64,000 bases of DNA from Telluribacter sp035998675 (GCF_035998675.1 NZ_DASYHI010000013.1:248001-312000); one strand, 5' to 3'; positions 44,922 through 54,163 are shown, counted from the first letter of the stretch. Numbers and translations are program-made. Notes: generated from the sequence alone by a model not told the origin.

Positions 44922-46445
44922 ATGTCTAAAAAAATTCAATCTGCGCTCATTTCTGTGTATTACAAAGATGGCCTGGAACCCATCGTCAGGCTCCTGCACG
45001 ACCATGGGGTGCAACTTTATTCTACCGGAGGTACCCAAACGTTTATTGAAGAAATGGGGATTCCGGTAACGGCCGTTGAGTCGCTCACGGGCTATCCTTC
45101 CATTTTCGGCGGGCGCGTCAAAACCCTGCATCCGGCCGTTTTTGGCGGTATTCTGTACCGCCGTGACCACGCGGGCGACCAGGCTCAGGCCGCCGAGTAC
45201 AACATTCCGGCGCTGGACATGGTGGTGGTAGACCTTTACCCTTTTGAGGAAACCGTAGCCTCCGGAGCGGGTGAAGAGGATATAATCGAGAAGATTGACA
45301 TCGGCGGTATTTCCCTCATCCGGGCCGCCGCCAAGAACTTCCGGGATACGCTCATTGTATCGACCCGCAACCAGTACGCTCAGGTACTGGCCCTGCTCAC
45401 CGAAAAGGGCTGCGCCACCGACCTCGACGACCGCCGCGCCTACGCCCAGCAGGCTTTTGGTACCTCCTCGCACTACGACACCGCCATCAACAACTACTTC
45501 CTGGGTATCGGCACCGACTTATATAATTTCCATAACCTGCCGTCGCAGACGCTCCGTTACGGGGAGAACCCCCACCAGAAAGCTACCTACTACGGAGACC
45601 TCGACGCCATGTTTGACAAGCTGCACGGCAAGGATCTCTCGTACAACAACCTGGTAGACGTAGACGCCTGCGTGGGGCTGATTGACGAGTTCGCGGAGGC
45701 GGGTCCTACCTTTGCCATTATTAAACATACCAACGCCTGCGGTATCGCTACGGCGGCTACGGCGCAGCAGGCTTACCTCAACGCCCTGGCCTGCGACCCG
45801 GTGTCGGCTTTTGGGGGGGTGGTCATTACCAATACCAAAGTAGATAAAGCCTCGGCCGAGGAACTGAACAAGCTATTCATGGAAATCCTGATTGCACCGG
45901 ACTACGAACCCGAAGCCCTGGAAGTACTTAAATCAAAGAAAAACCGCATACTGCTGCAGCGTAAACCCCTGGCTCTGCCCGGCGAAATGTTTAAAACCAT
46001 CCTGAACGGGGTACTGGTACAGGACAAGGATCTCGCTACCGAAACGGCCGCTCAGATGGCTACCGTTACCCAAAAAGCACCAACCGAAGCCGAGCTACGC
46101 GCCCTGGAGTTTGCGCTCAAAGTGTGCAAGCACACCAAGTCCAATACCATAGTACTGGCCAAAGAAGACCAGCTGCTGGCCAGCGGTACCGGCCAGACTT
46201 CCCGCGTGGATGCCCTGCGTCAGGCGATCGAAAAGGCGAAGTCGTTTGGCTTTGACCTCAGCGGGTCGGTGATGGCCTCGGATGCTTTCTTCCCCTTCCC
46301 CGACTGCGTCGAGATTGCCAAGGAAGCCGGTATTACGGCGGTGGTACAGCCCGGCGGCTCCATCCGTGACAAGGATTCCATAGAGTACTGCAACGCCAAC
46401 GGCGTAGCTATGGTAACTACCGGCATACGGCATTTCAAGCATTGA
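44922..46445 (+). CDS. purH: Bifunctional AICAR transformylase / IMP cyclohydrolase
   Basis: A 507-residue protein that performs the last two steps of purine synthesis. I chose the ATG at 44922 (MSKKIQSALISVY); the frame is open upstream but overlaps the P450 gene antisense. The N-terminal IMP cyclohydrolase domain has STGGT and GRVKTLHPAVFGGIL; the transformylase part has RYGENPHQKA, the KHTNACG motif, DPVSAFGGV and the closing DAFFPFPD. All key motifs are present and the length is normal. Confidence 0.97.
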   Translation: MSKKIQSALISVYYKDGLEPIVRLLHDHGVQLYSTGGTQTFIEEMGIPVTAVESLTGYPSIFGGRVKTLHPAVFGGILYRRDHAGDQAQAAEYNIPALDMVVVDLYPFEETVASGAGEEDIIEKIDIGGISLIRAAAKNFRDTLIVSTRNQYAQVLALLTEKGCATDLDDRRAYAQQAFGTSSHYDTAINNYFLGIGTDLYNFHNLPSQTLRYGENPHQKATYYGDLDAMFDKLHGKDLSYNNLVDVDACVGLIDEFAEAGPTFAIIKHTNACGIATAATAQQAYLNALACDPVSAFGGVVITNTKVDKASAEELNKLFMEILIAPDYEPEALEVLKSKKNRILLQRKPLALPGEMFKTILNGVLVQDKDLATETAAQMATVTQKAPTEAELRALEFALKVCKHTKSNTIVLAKEDQLLASGTGQTSRVDALRQAIEKAKSFGFDLSGSVMASDAFFPFPDCVEIAKEAGITAVVQPGGSIRDKDSIEYCNANGVAMVTTGIRHFKH

Positions 46446-46450
46446 AATAC

Positions 46451-46483
46451 GCTGTAGGCTATATGCTTTAGGCGATAGGCTTC
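46451..46483. repeat. Dispersed spacer repeat, first copy
   Basis: Contains TAGGCTATATGCT and GCTTTAGGCGATAGGCT. The same modules recur in opposite orientation at 61537-61570. It lies 6 bases after purH, in the spacer before a terminator. Confidence 0.5.
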
Positions 46484-46517
46484 TTTTGCAGGAACACGAC
46501 TATTTAAGCTAATAAGC

Positions 46518-46556
46518 AAAAGAAAAACTCCTCTGACAGCAGAGGAGTTTTTCTTT
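46518..46556 (+). terminator. Intrinsic terminator after purH
   Basis: A 17-18-bp inverted repeat (core AAAAACTCCTCTG with its complement) and loop of four bases, with a T-rich right arm (GTTTTTCTTT). Confidence 0.92.
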
Positions 46557-46608
46557 ATATAATCTAATTAAATTAGCGGCTTCATACTCCTGACCCTACT
46601 AAAAGTAC

Positions 46609-47349
46609 ATGCGTATCCTTTCACTGCTCTATACCGTCTGGTGCGCTTTCTGGTTTGTGACGATTTTTCTGCTGCTGTTTCCTTTTACATACGTGTTTCT
46701 GCAAAGGGAAAAGTGGAAACCCTATGCACACTACATCAATCGCCTTTGGGGCAAGCTATTCTTTCCGCTGGCGGGCATCCGGTTTAGGATTGAATACCGC
46801 TTTCGACCCGAGCCGCGGGGTACCTACGTGTTCTGCGCCAACCATTTCTCCTACCTCGACATTGCCACAATGGGCGTTATTCTGGACAACTACTACGCTT
46901 TTGTGGGTAAGCACGGGGTGAAGCGGGTACCCCTGTTTGGTTATATGTTCGCGAAGCTGCACATTCAGGTAGACCGCGAAAAAGGGCAAAGCCGCGCTTA
47001 CTCTCTTAATAAATCCATCCGGACGCTGGCTCAGAGCCGTAGTGTGATGATATTTCCGGAGGGTGGTATTTTCACCAAACACCCGCCTAAGCTGCACCTG
47101 CCCATCCAGAAGGGGGCTTTTATTATGGCCATTCAGCAGCAGATACCCGTAGTGCCCATTACCCTCCTGACCAACCACCTGTTACTCCCCGACGAAGTGC
47201 CCCTGCGCCTTCATCCCGGCACGGTACGGGCCATAGTTCACGAACCCATTTATACTACCGGCCTGACCCAGGACGACTTGCCAGCCCTGATAGAGAAGTG
47301 GCGGAGTGTAGTAGAGAGAGCGCTGGAAGGGGAAGGGGAGGGGGTGTAG
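46609..47349 (+). CDS. plsC: 1-acyl-sn-glycerol-3-phosphate acyltransferase
   Basis: A 246-residue membrane-bound PlsC-type acyltransferase. One N-terminal helix (about 8-29), then the active-site block CANHFSYLD (NHx4D form), and the substrate-binding block MIFPEGGIFTKHPP. It should attach the second fatty acid to phosphatidic-acid precursors. The symbol is by family; Bacteroidota often carry several paralogues and this could be an ornithine-lipid or other acyltransferase. Confidence 0.88.
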   Translation: MRILSLLYTVWCAFWFVTIFLLLFPFTYVFLQREKWKPYAHYINRLWGKLFFPLAGIRFRIEYRFRPEPRGTYVFCANHFSYLDIATMGVILDNYYAFVGKHGVKRVPLFGYMFAKLHIQVDREKGQSRAYSLNKSIRTLAQSRSVMIFPEGGIFTKHPPKLHLPIQKGAFIMAIQQQIPVVPITLLTNHLLLPDEVPLRLHPGTVRAIVHEPIYTTGLTQDDLPALIEKWRSVVERALEGEGEGV

Positions 47350-47412
47350 GGGCGTTGGAAATCCTGCCCGATAGTACCTGGTAAAGCGGACTGGAACACA
47401 GTTTGTCTTTAA

Positions 47413-47712
47413 TCAGGCTGCACTTTTGTCAAATCTCCTGATGCTATTCAGTTCCTCCGACTTGGTAACCGCCTCCTCTTCCAGATCATAGTCATCCTGT
47501 AGGCCCAGCCAAAACTTAGGCGAATTCCCAAAGTAGCAACTTAGACGCAGCGCTGTATCAGCCGTAATGCGCCGATTGCCTTTCAGGATTTCTGATACTC
47601 TCGTCTGTGGTATCCCTACGTCTTTGGCTAGTCGGTAGGCGGTAATGCCCAAAGGAATAAGAAATTCTTCCTGTAGTATCTCTCCCGGATGTACATTAGG
47701 TAAGCGTTCCAT
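47413..47712 (-). CDS. higA: HigA-family antitoxin, probably orphan
   Basis: A 99-residue XRE-type protein: PNVHPGEILQEEFLIPLGITAYRLAKDVGI, then TRVSEILKGNRRITADTALRLSCYFGNSPKFWLGLQ, the classical HigA DNA-binding fold. In HigBA modules the toxin gene lies directly upstream and the antitoxin binds the shared promoter. Here only a broken higB tail (47724 onward) lies 11 bases upstream, so the antitoxin has probably lost its partner and may persist as a repressor. Confidence 0.93.
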   Translation of the reverse strand: MERLPNVHPGEILQEEFLIPLGITAYRLAKDVGIPQTRVSEILKGNRRITADTALRLSCYFGNSPKFWLGLQDDYDLEEEAVTKSEELNSIRRFDKSAA

Positions 47713-47723
47713 GTTTTGCTTTG

Positions 47724-47845
47724 TTAATGGTAGTCTACGATTTCTACTTCTGCGGCCTGACCATTACTCCATTGAAATATGATTCGATTTTTCTGTTTCC
47801 TTTGTACCAAAAGATACTATCATACTTCTGCGCTAAGGTAGTAAC
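47724..47845 (-). pseudogene. Truncated and frameshifted higB toxin remnant
   Basis: Leftward translation upstream of higA gives NRIIFQWSNGQAAEVEIVDYH before the stop at 47724-47726, the unmistakable C terminus of HigB toxins. Upstream, another frame gives YDSIFWYKGNRK, joined to it only by a one-base shift in an A5 run. Fewer than 180 bases are available before the lipocalin gene, whereas an intact higB needs about 275. The 5' end is replaced by an A-rich AAGT-type repeat (about 47841-47893). Confidence 0.65.
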
Positions 47846-47893
47846 GTCAAAAGTTAAGTATAAAGTTTGAAGGCCAAAAGTGCAAAGTAATAA

Positions 47894-48433
47894 TTACCTG
47901 GTATGCTCCACCCAAATCAGCTCAGATGTGTCGTAGCCGAGGCTGCGGGCCTGCTCGAGGTACTTCTGTTTTACGCTTTCGGGCATGGTGGTTTCACGGG
48001 AGAGCAGCCAGAGGTAATCCCGGTCTTTGCCAGCTACCATCTCGTACTTGTATTCAGGGTCTAGGGCAATGACGTTATAGCCTGAATAAAACGGCCCGAA
48101 AAAGGATACTTTAAGTTTCCCGGTATTGGCATCTTCCACAAACTTCGCTTTGCCAGTGGCATCTTCCCACTCCTGCTTTTTGAAGTTATACCCGCGGTTA
48201 TCAACCTTGATACTACCGTCCGGATTCAATGAATAGGTAGCCGTTACATTGTTCAGGTTCTTTTCAAAGCGGTAGTTAAACCGGGCTATCTCATACCATT
48301 TCCCAAGGTACTTCTCCGCATCGAACGGCTGAACCGCCGCCACTCCTTTCGGAATAGTACGGCAGGAACTCAGCGCCCAAATAGCTACTACGCTAAGCAG
48401 GGTACCTCCGAGGAGTAATTTGCTTTTGTTCAT
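47894..48433 (-). CDS. Bacterial lipocalin (Blc-like lipoprotein)
   Basis: About 179 residues from the ATG at 48431-48433, which gives a lipoprotein signal (ALSSC, Cys near 24). The lipocalin signature YLGKWYEIARFNYRFEKNLNNVTATYSL and the end GYDTSELIWVEHT are present. Outer-membrane lipocalins bind lysophospholipids or fatty acids and are linked to membrane repair. An in-frame upstream start at 48496 would add 21 residues ahead of the signal peptide and is unlikely. Confidence 0.94.
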   Translation of the reverse strand: MNKSKLLLGGTLLSVVAIWALSSCRTIPKGVAAVQPFDAEKYLGKWYEIARFNYRFEKNLNNVTATYSLNPDGSIKVDNRGYNFKKQEWEDATGKAKFVEDANTGKLKVSFFGPFYSGYNVIALDPEYKYEMVAGKDRDYLWLLSRETTMPESVKQKYLEQARSLGYDTSELIWVEHTR

Positions 48434-48512
48434 TGTATTTACTCTTTTACAAGTACCTAACCTGTACCTGCCGATAAGGTTTTGTCCGGACCGCACTCTC
48501 TCATTCTCTCAT

Positions 48513-49463
48513 TCAAACAATAAGCGCCCGCGCCATCTGCAAACCCGACTGAAAAGCTCCTTCCACATTCCCCATTCCGAAACCATCACCACCTAGTAAC
48601 ATAGTAAACGGGCCGCTAAACCGCAGGTAGGGCTCAGGATAGCGCTGGTCGGCCAGGCTGTACCGCCAGCGGTGTACCTGGTAGCTCGCTACGGACCCGG
48701 CAGGTATCCACTCGCTAAGGTGGTGTAGTAAATCCTGGCCTACCTCGTTCAGGTCGCCTTCCAGGTGCTCGCGGCTGTATTGAGGGCTGGCGTGGATGGT
48801 GACGGTAATTGGGTCACTGGCGATACCTTTCTGCTGGTTGTCGGCTACCCATGAGATTGGGCCTTCCGCGTATCTTATGTTACCGGGAGCGGGAATCCCG
48901 CTCGGCTGGTTTAGTACCGCAATAACGGCAATACAGGGCTGGTAGGAGATGGTGTCAAAGACGGAACGTTCGTGGGCAGTGAGCTGGATACCGCTGTCGC
49001 TAAGTAAGATCGAGGCCTGCGGTGCCGGGATGGTGATAAGAAGAGTATCGGCGCGGTAGGTAGTACCGGTTTCGGTCCGGACGGTGCAGCCGCTATTTTC
49101 CTGCTGAATGTGGATGACCCGCTCGCCGGTCCGGATGTCGAGCCCTTCGGCCAGGTACTTGGGTACGCTGCTCATGCCACCGGAGCCAATAAAGCGCGGA
49201 TGGCTGTCGCCCACCGCCAGGTTCCACTCCTGCACTACCCCGGCCTCTTTCATGGAATGTACCAATTGCTGAAACTCGGGGGTGCGGGCCGAGAAGTACT
49301 GCGCGCCGTGGTCGGCGCGGGATGTACCTATGCGACGGGTGGCCATGCGTCCGCCTACGCCCCGTCCTTTGTCCAGTAGGATGACCTGCCAGTGATGTTG
49401 GGTGAGTTCGCGGGCGGCAGTAAGACCGGCCAGGCCGGCGCCAATGATTAGACAGGTAGGCAT
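48513..49463 (-). CDS. FAD-dependent oxidoreductase, renalase-like
   Basis: A 316-residue flavoprotein. Dinucleotide-binding motif IIGAGLAGLTAARELT at the N terminus, then the GRGVGGRMATRR phrase and DHGAQYFSART typical of the renalase/NAD(P)-FAD-dependent amine oxidase group, and the FAD-binding end GGDGFGMGNVEGAFQSG. In bacteria renalase homologues oxidise isomeric dihydronicotinamide by-products; that role is plausible here. It is divergent from the zincin gene. Confidence 0.9.
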   Translation of the reverse strand: MPTCLIIGAGLAGLTAARELTQHHWQVILLDKGRGVGGRMATRRIGTSRADHGAQYFSARTPEFQQLVHSMKEAGVVQEWNLAVGDSHPRFIGSGGMSSVPKYLAEGLDIRTGERVIHIQQENSGCTVRTETGTTYRADTLLITIPAPQASILLSDSGIQLTAHERSVFDTISYQPCIAVIAVLNQPSGIPAPGNIRYAEGPISWVADNQQKGIASDPITVTIHASPQYSREHLEGDLNEVGQDLLHHLSEWIPAGSVASYQVHRWRYSLADQRYPEPYLRFSGPFTMLLGGDGFGMGNVEGAFQSGLQMARALIV

Positions 49464-49516
49464 ACTTTAAAAAAAATTGTTCGATGGAGGTGGGTGAGAT
49501 AAAAAAGGATACTCCC

Positions 49517-49524
49517 TATTTTTG
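49517..49524 (+). promoter_or_regulatory. Probable -7 element for the gene at 49566
   Basis: TATTTTTG matches TAnnTTTG exactly. No good TTTG lies 19 bases upstream. Predicted transcription start near 49531, about 35 bases before the proposed start codon. Confidence 0.38.
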
Positions 49525-49565
49525 AAATTCAGAGTACTATTACTCACAACTACAAAACCCGGGAT

Positions 49566-50423
49566 TTGTTGAACACCGCCCCTTTTTTGAAAAGCTGGCT
49601 ATTTAAGGCCGGACGCTGGATTGGGGCGGGTATGCTGGCGGTGCTGGTGGGCTACTACAGTATTTATCCGCATATCTTTCACTGCCAGACCATCCAATTC
49701 TCCGATTTTGAACAGATCAATGAAAAACTGTACGTAAGCCCGGCGATCACCGCTTCCCAGCGCCAGCAAATGTACCGGACCATTGCGCGGAGTCGCCGGC
49801 GGGTAGCCCGCTTCTGGGGTACCTCCGTGGGCGAGGCTACCTTTATTCTGTGCAGCAGCCCCGCGCAGTACCAGAAGTACTGCCACAGCAGCCAGGGCGC
49901 GGGCTGCAGCCTGGGTACCCCCTGGGGCGACTCCTACATCATCCTGAATCCTTTTGGCCTGAACGAAGACGTTGTCAGCCACGAAATGTGCCACGACGAG
50001 TTGTTTACGCGCCTGGGCTGGTGGACCACCACGACGCAGGTACCCCAGTGGTTCAACGAAGGACTGGCCCTGATGCTGGACCGCCGCTTTGTGAGCAGTA
50101 CCGACTCCATCCAAAGGTACCTCGACTACCTCGACGAGTGGATGTACCTGACCAGAGGTGCCCAGGAGTTTCTGGAACTGGAGGAGATCAACAGCATGCG
50201 GGGCTTTTTTGGCGGAGATCAGCGGCACGTGATGCTGGCCTACATGACGGCGGGTATGGAGGTGTCGCGGTGGATGGCGCTGACAGGTACTTCGGGGGTT
50301 CAGAAATTAACGGCCGGTCTTAAAAAAAAGAGGTCTTTCCGGGAGCTGTACAGGAAACTGGAAAAGGAAGGCAGCCGGGGCCATCCCAACCCATTACCCG
50401 GAAACCCGCTCCACTACCCGTAG
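49566..50423 (+). CDS. Membrane-anchored gluzincin-like peptidase
   Basis: A 285-residue protein starting, as far as I can tell, at TTG (49566); the first ATG at 49632 would cut into the membrane helix (about 15-35). The domain carries HEMCHDE (HExxHDE) near 139 and FNEGLA about 25 residues later, the layout of gluzincins such as M1 and DUF2268-like peptidases. Six Cys suggest an extracytoplasmic fold. Function unknown; it stands alone. Confidence 0.75.
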   Translation: MLNTAPFLKSWLFKAGRWIGAGMLAVLVGYYSIYPHIFHCQTIQFSDFEQINEKLYVSPAITASQRQQMYRTIARSRRRVARFWGTSVGEATFILCSSPAQYQKYCHSSQGAGCSLGTPWGDSYIILNPFGLNEDVVSHEMCHDELFTRLGWWTTTTQVPQWFNEGLALMLDRRFVSSTDSIQRYLDYLDEWMYLTRGAQEFLELEEINSMRGFFGGDQRHVMLAYMTAGMEVSRWMALTGTSGVQKLTAGLKKKRSFRELYRKLEKEGSRGHPNPLPGNPLHYP

Positions 50424-50587
50424 CGTCCGTATTTTTCTGACCTTGGGGCCCCCACCCTGGGGTTGTCCTCAGAACAGTAGTTTTTTAGAGCAATAGCTCT
50501 ATATGTATAGTGAACATCTTTCAAAAAAAAAGTACATTTCGAATCCATTTCCTTTAACCACTAAAACTACCCTCATTACCAAGTCTC

Positions 50588-52207
50588 ATGCAACAGTTAC
50601 AGCTCCTTGATTACCTTGTATTCCTGGTTTATTTTCTGGTAGTAGCCATATACGGTTACTGGATTTACCACAAGAAAAAATCGGCCGAAGCCTCCACTAC
50701 CGACTTCTTTCTGGCCGAAGGCTCCCTGACCTGGTGGGCCATTGGTGCCTCCCTTATCGCCTCTAACATTTCGGCCGAGCAGTTTATCGGTATGTCGGGT
50801 AACGGCTTCACGATGGGTCTGGCTATTTCGACCTACGAGTGGATGGCCGCCGCCACGCTCATTATCGTAGCTATTTTCTTCATGCCCATTTACCTGAAGA
50901 ATAATATTTATACCATGCCCCAGTTCCTTAATCAGCGCTACAACAAGTCGGTTAGCTTGATTATGGCCGTTTTCTGGCTGGCCCTGTACATCCTGGTCAA
51001 CCTTACCTCCATCCTGTACCTGGGGGCGCTGGCGGTGTCGGGTATCTCGGGTATCGATTTCTATACCTGTATGGTTGGGCTGGCCATTTTTGCAATTATC
51101 ATTACCCTGGGTGGTATGAAGGTAATTGGGTATACCGACGTAATTCAAGTGTTCTTTCTGGTTATTGGTGGTTTGGCTACGACCTACCTGGCCCTGAACC
51201 TGGTATCTGACGACGCCGGACGGACGGGTATGATCCAGGGATTCAATCTGATGCTGGACAGCCACGACGACCACTTCCACATGATTTTCCCCAAGGCAAA
51301 CCCCTACTACATGCAGCTACCGGGCCTAACCGTACTGCTGGGTGGTATGTGGATCGTGAACCTCAACTACTGGGGCTGTAACCAGTACATCACGCAACGC
51401 GCCCTGGGTGCCGACCTAAAAACGGCCCGTAACGGTATCCTGTTCGCAGCCTTCCTGAAACTGCTGATGCCGGTGATCGTGGTACTGCCCGGTATTGCGG
51501 CTTATGCGCTGTATAACCGGGGTATGTTTCAGCAGGAAATGCTCGGCGAAGATGGTTTAATTAATGCCGACAAAGCCTACCCGGTGCTGCTTAACCTATT
51601 GCCCGTCGGACTGAAAGGACTATCATTTGCGGCTCTGACGGCCGCCGTAGTAGCTTCCCTGGCCGGTAAAGCCAACAGTATCTCTACGATATTTACCCTG
51701 GATATTTTCAAGTACTACTTTGGTAAAAACGCCAGCGAAAAGCACCTGGTGGTAGTAGGACGTATAGTGGTAGTAGTGGCCATGATTATCGCCATTGTGG
51801 CTTCTCCTTACATGGGTATTGATAAAAAAGGAGGCTTCCAGTTTATTCAGGAAATGACGGGTCTGCTTTCGCCGGGTATTTTTGCGGCCTTCAGTATGGG
51901 CTTCTTCTGGAAGCGTACCAACTCGGCCGGTGCCATGTTTGCCATTGTAGGTGGCTTTCTTATTGCCCTGAGTATGCACAACAACTGGCTCCCCTTTGCC
52001 GACTGGTCGGAGGTACCCTTCCTGGACCGCATGGGCTGGGTGTACCTTATTTGTGTCGTGGTGATGGTCATCCTGGGTTATGCGCTGCCAAGTGAAGAAA
52101 AAGGATTGACCATTGACGCTTCGATGTTTAAAACACACCGTACTTTCACCATCGGCGCGGCGGTAGTTATTGCTTTGATTACCTTCCTGTACACCTACTT
52201 CTGGTAG
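50588..52207 (+). CDS. Sodium/solute symporter, SGLT (SSF) family
   Basis: A 539-residue inner-membrane protein with about 14 helices: the sodium-site region GASLIASNISAEQFIGMSGNGF near the N terminus, LGGMKVIGYTDVIQ, WGCNQYITQRALGA and SLAGKANSISTIFTLDIF later. These match SGLT-type sodium/sugar symporters. Sugar uptake is likely; the exact sugar is not visible. A terminator overlaps the stop of the convergent Fic gene just downstream. Confidence 0.94.
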   Translation: MQQLQLLDYLVFLVYFLVVAIYGYWIYHKKKSAEASTTDFFLAEGSLTWWAIGASLIASNISAEQFIGMSGNGFTMGLAISTYEWMAAATLIIVAIFFMPIYLKNNIYTMPQFLNQRYNKSVSLIMAVFWLALYILVNLTSILYLGALAVSGISGIDFYTCMVGLAIFAIIITLGGMKVIGYTDVIQVFFLVIGGLATTYLALNLVSDDAGRTGMIQGFNLMLDSHDDHFHMIFPKANPYYMQLPGLTVLLGGMWIVNLNYWGCNQYITQRALGADLKTARNGILFAAFLKLLMPVIVVLPGIAAYALYNRGMFQQEMLGEDGLINADKAYPVLLNLLPVGLKGLSFAALTAAVVASLAGKANSISTIFTLDIFKYYFGKNASEKHLVVVGRIVVVVAMIIAIVASPYMGIDKKGGFQFIQEMTGLLSPGIFAAFSMGFFWKRTNSAGAMFAIVGGFLIALSMHNNWLPFADWSEVPFLDRMGWVYLICVVVMVILGYALPSEEKGLTIDASMFKTHRTFTIGAAVVIALITFLYTYFW

Positions 52208-52222
52208 AGGGTACTTAGTAAA

Positions 52223-52268
52223 AAATAGCAAAGCCGGGTGGAATACGTTCTACCCGGCTTTGCTATTT
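52223..52268. terminator. Bidirectional terminator between SGLT and Fic genes
   Basis: Arms AAATAGCAAAGCCGGGT (from 52223) and its complement (to 52268) pair perfectly around a roughly 11-base loop. The right arm covers the Fic stop codon at 52263-52265. Confidence 0.9.
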
Positions 52269-53582
52269 ACCTGCTATCTTCTTTTCAATAAACTCTTTAT
52301 GCCGCTTCATTTCCGCCCTCACCAGTTCGTTTATTTCTTCTTCAGTCAGCTGCTCACCGTACGGCCGTTCCAGTTTAGCGGTTTTATCATCAAGCAAAAC
52401 AAAGTAGGTACTATCTCCCAGCATAACATCAATTTTTGCGTTATGATTAAAATTCCCATACTCCGAATTAGCAAATACCCGGTACGAATAAAGCATCCCA
52501 AATTGTGTTGACTTCTCTGTAATCCTACTTTTTATTGCCGGTATTGCAGTATAAATATTATCTGATGCATAGTCGCTACTATTTAAGGAAAGATAATGCC
52601 TTGGCTGCACATAAAACCGCTCAAACTTCTTTCCTTCCTCCATAAACCTCTGAAACAGAGGAATAATAGACTTTTCATACAATTCCTGCACCACCTCCAC
52701 CGTTTTTTCTACCTCCTGCTTTCCCTTTTTTAAACGCTGCTCCAGCAGCGCCAGCTCTTTGTCAAAGTCCTCCGGCTCTTCGATACTTTCTCCCTTAGCC
52801 CCCCGAATCATCAGGTCCAGCGACTGCACCAGATTGGTAGCGATGTAGGTAATAAAGGGTTCAATAATACCGGCATCCGCCTGACGGAGCGCGGACAGGT
52901 AGTTACTCTTTTCTTCGGTTTTAATAATAACGGGCGGAAAACCGTACTTCATCAGGATAAAGTTCATCAGAATACGGGCTGTTCGGCCGTTGCCGTCGTC
53001 GAAGGGGTGGATTCTGATGAAACGGTAGTGAAACTCGGCCGCCAGCAAAACAGGATTTACCTCGTCAGAAGCAGTTTTTTTTCGATACCACTTCATCAAA
53101 TCGTCCATTTGAGCGGGCGTTTCTTCGGGCGTGGCAAAGTAAAACATCTCCCCCGTCGACGTTTGTACATGATTGGGTAAGCTTTTGTATTTCCCTACCT
53201 CCACCTTCTTTCTGGTGGGTGCCCCTTCGGGTGTCATGGCGTCAACCCAGTACGGTTGTTTCAGTAGCAACTGATGAAGCTCCCGGATAAAACTTTCGGT
53301 CAGGGGGTACTCGCCTTTTACCCTTTCCATTACCCATTCGATGGCTTCATTGTGGCCCTCCATTTCCAGGTGGTCTTTCAGAGGCTTTCCCTGCGCTGTA
53401 ATACCGTGTAGCAACAGGGCCTTTGTCTCGCCATAGGTGAGGGAATTACCTTCCAGATGATTGGAATGATAATTCCAGTCCAGCCGGAACTTCTGCATGA
53501 TTCTCAGCTCCTGCTCTCGGCTCAGGGGCCTTAAAGAATCAAGCTCTTCTTTCAGTACTAGGGCTTTTTCTACCTGGGTCAT
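52263..53582 (-). CDS. Fic-domain protein, self-inhibited type
   Basis: A 439-residue Fic protein. The catalytic loop IHPFDDGNGRTARILMN matches HPFxxGNGRxxR in full, so AMP transfer to a hydroxyl side chain is likely. SNHLEGN near residue 39 fits the inhibitory (S/T)xxxE(G/N) helix, the class II arrangement in which a Glu blocks ATP. A helical middle part (about 265-320) and a C-terminal domain of unknown type follow. Its target and physiological trigger are not visible. Confidence 0.95.
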   Translation of the reverse strand: MTQVEKALVLKEELDSLRPLSREQELRIMQKFRLDWNYHSNHLEGNSLTYGETKALLLHGITAQGKPLKDHLEMEGHNEAIEWVMERVKGEYPLTESFIRELHQLLLKQPYWVDAMTPEGAPTRKKVEVGKYKSLPNHVQTSTGEMFYFATPEETPAQMDDLMKWYRKKTASDEVNPVLLAAEFHYRFIRIHPFDDGNGRTARILMNFILMKYGFPPVIIKTEEKSNYLSALRQADAGIIEPFITYIATNLVQSLDLMIRGAKGESIEEPEDFDKELALLEQRLKKGKQEVEKTVEVVQELYEKSIIPLFQRFMEEGKKFERFYVQPRHYLSLNSSDYASDNIYTAIPAIKSRITEKSTQFGMLYSYRVFANSEYGNFNHNAKIDVMLGDSTYFVLLDDKTAKLERPYGEQLTEEEINELVRAEMKRHKEFIEKKIAGK

Positions 53583-53653
53583 ACGTACTTTTCTGTTCAG
53601 GGTAAATATAAAACTTTACCGGCGGAAAACCCTGATGTTGCTTTGTATTGGGC

Positions 53654-53707
53654 CAAACAGCAGCAGGGCCGAACCGGATACTACCCGTTCGGCCCTGCTG
53701 CTGTTTG
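53654..53707. terminator. Long hairpin downstream of the cyclophilin gene
   Basis: Arms CAAACAGCAGCAGGGCCGAAC (53654-53674, minus-strand 3' side of the cyclophilin gene) and its complement (53687-53707) give a stem of about 21 bp. No strong T-run on either side, but the size and position fit a transcription stop. Confidence 0.75.
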
Positions 53708-53719
53708 AGAAGTACCTGC

Positions 53720-54163
53720 TTACGCCTCCTCTTCGTGGATGGTAATTTTCAGGATTTTATCGCCCTGCTTGATGTCGTCCACGATATCCACTCCCTCCAC
53801 TACTTTCCCGAAGCAGGTATGGTTGCGGTCGAGGTGAGCGGTGTTGCGGCGGCTGTGGCAGATAAAAAACTGGGAACCTCCGGTATTGCGTCCGGCGTGG
53901 GCCATAGAAAGTACCCCCCGGTCGTGGTATTGGTTTTCACCGTCGAGCTCGCAGGGAATGTGGTAGCCGGGGCCACCGCGTCCGGTACCTTGCGGACATC
54001 CGCCCTGAATGACGAAGTCAGGGATAACCCGGTGGAACGAAAGTCCGTCGTAGAATCCTTTTTTTGATAGACCTACAAAATTTTCAACTGTCTTCGGTGC
54101 GTCCTTTTCGTAGAACTCAATCCACATCGTCCCCTTTTCGGTGACCATTTCAGCTTTCAGCAT
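53720..54163 (-). CDS. Cyclophilin-type peptidyl-prolyl isomerase
   Basis: A 147-residue cytoplasmic cyclophilin from the ATG at 54161-54163. Core residues: VENFVGL, FHRVIPDFVIQGGCPQGTGRGGPGY, NTGGSQFFI and HTCFGKVVEG. The aromatic Trp of human CypA is His here (NTAHLDRNHTCF), a common bacterial change that alters cyclosporin sensitivity. The frame extends 43 codons upstream, but that part looks noncoding and includes the promoter. Confidence 0.95.
   Translation of the reverse strand: MLKAEMVTEKGTMWIEFYEKDAPKTVENFVGLSKKGFYDGLSFHRVIPDFVIQGGCPQGTGRGGPGYHIPCELDGENQYHDRGVLSMAHAGRNTGGSQFFICHSRRNTAHLDRNHTCFGKVVEGVDIVDDIKQGDKILKITIHEEEA

Noticed and set aside
46451..46483. Possible CRISPR-like repetition with 61537-61570
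   Set aside because: Only two distant copies in opposite orientation; no array or spacer structure.
47841..47893. A-rich AAGT-type stretch considered as the higB 5' half
   Set aside because: It reads as low-complexity repeats and has a stop upstream, so it does not extend the toxin gene.
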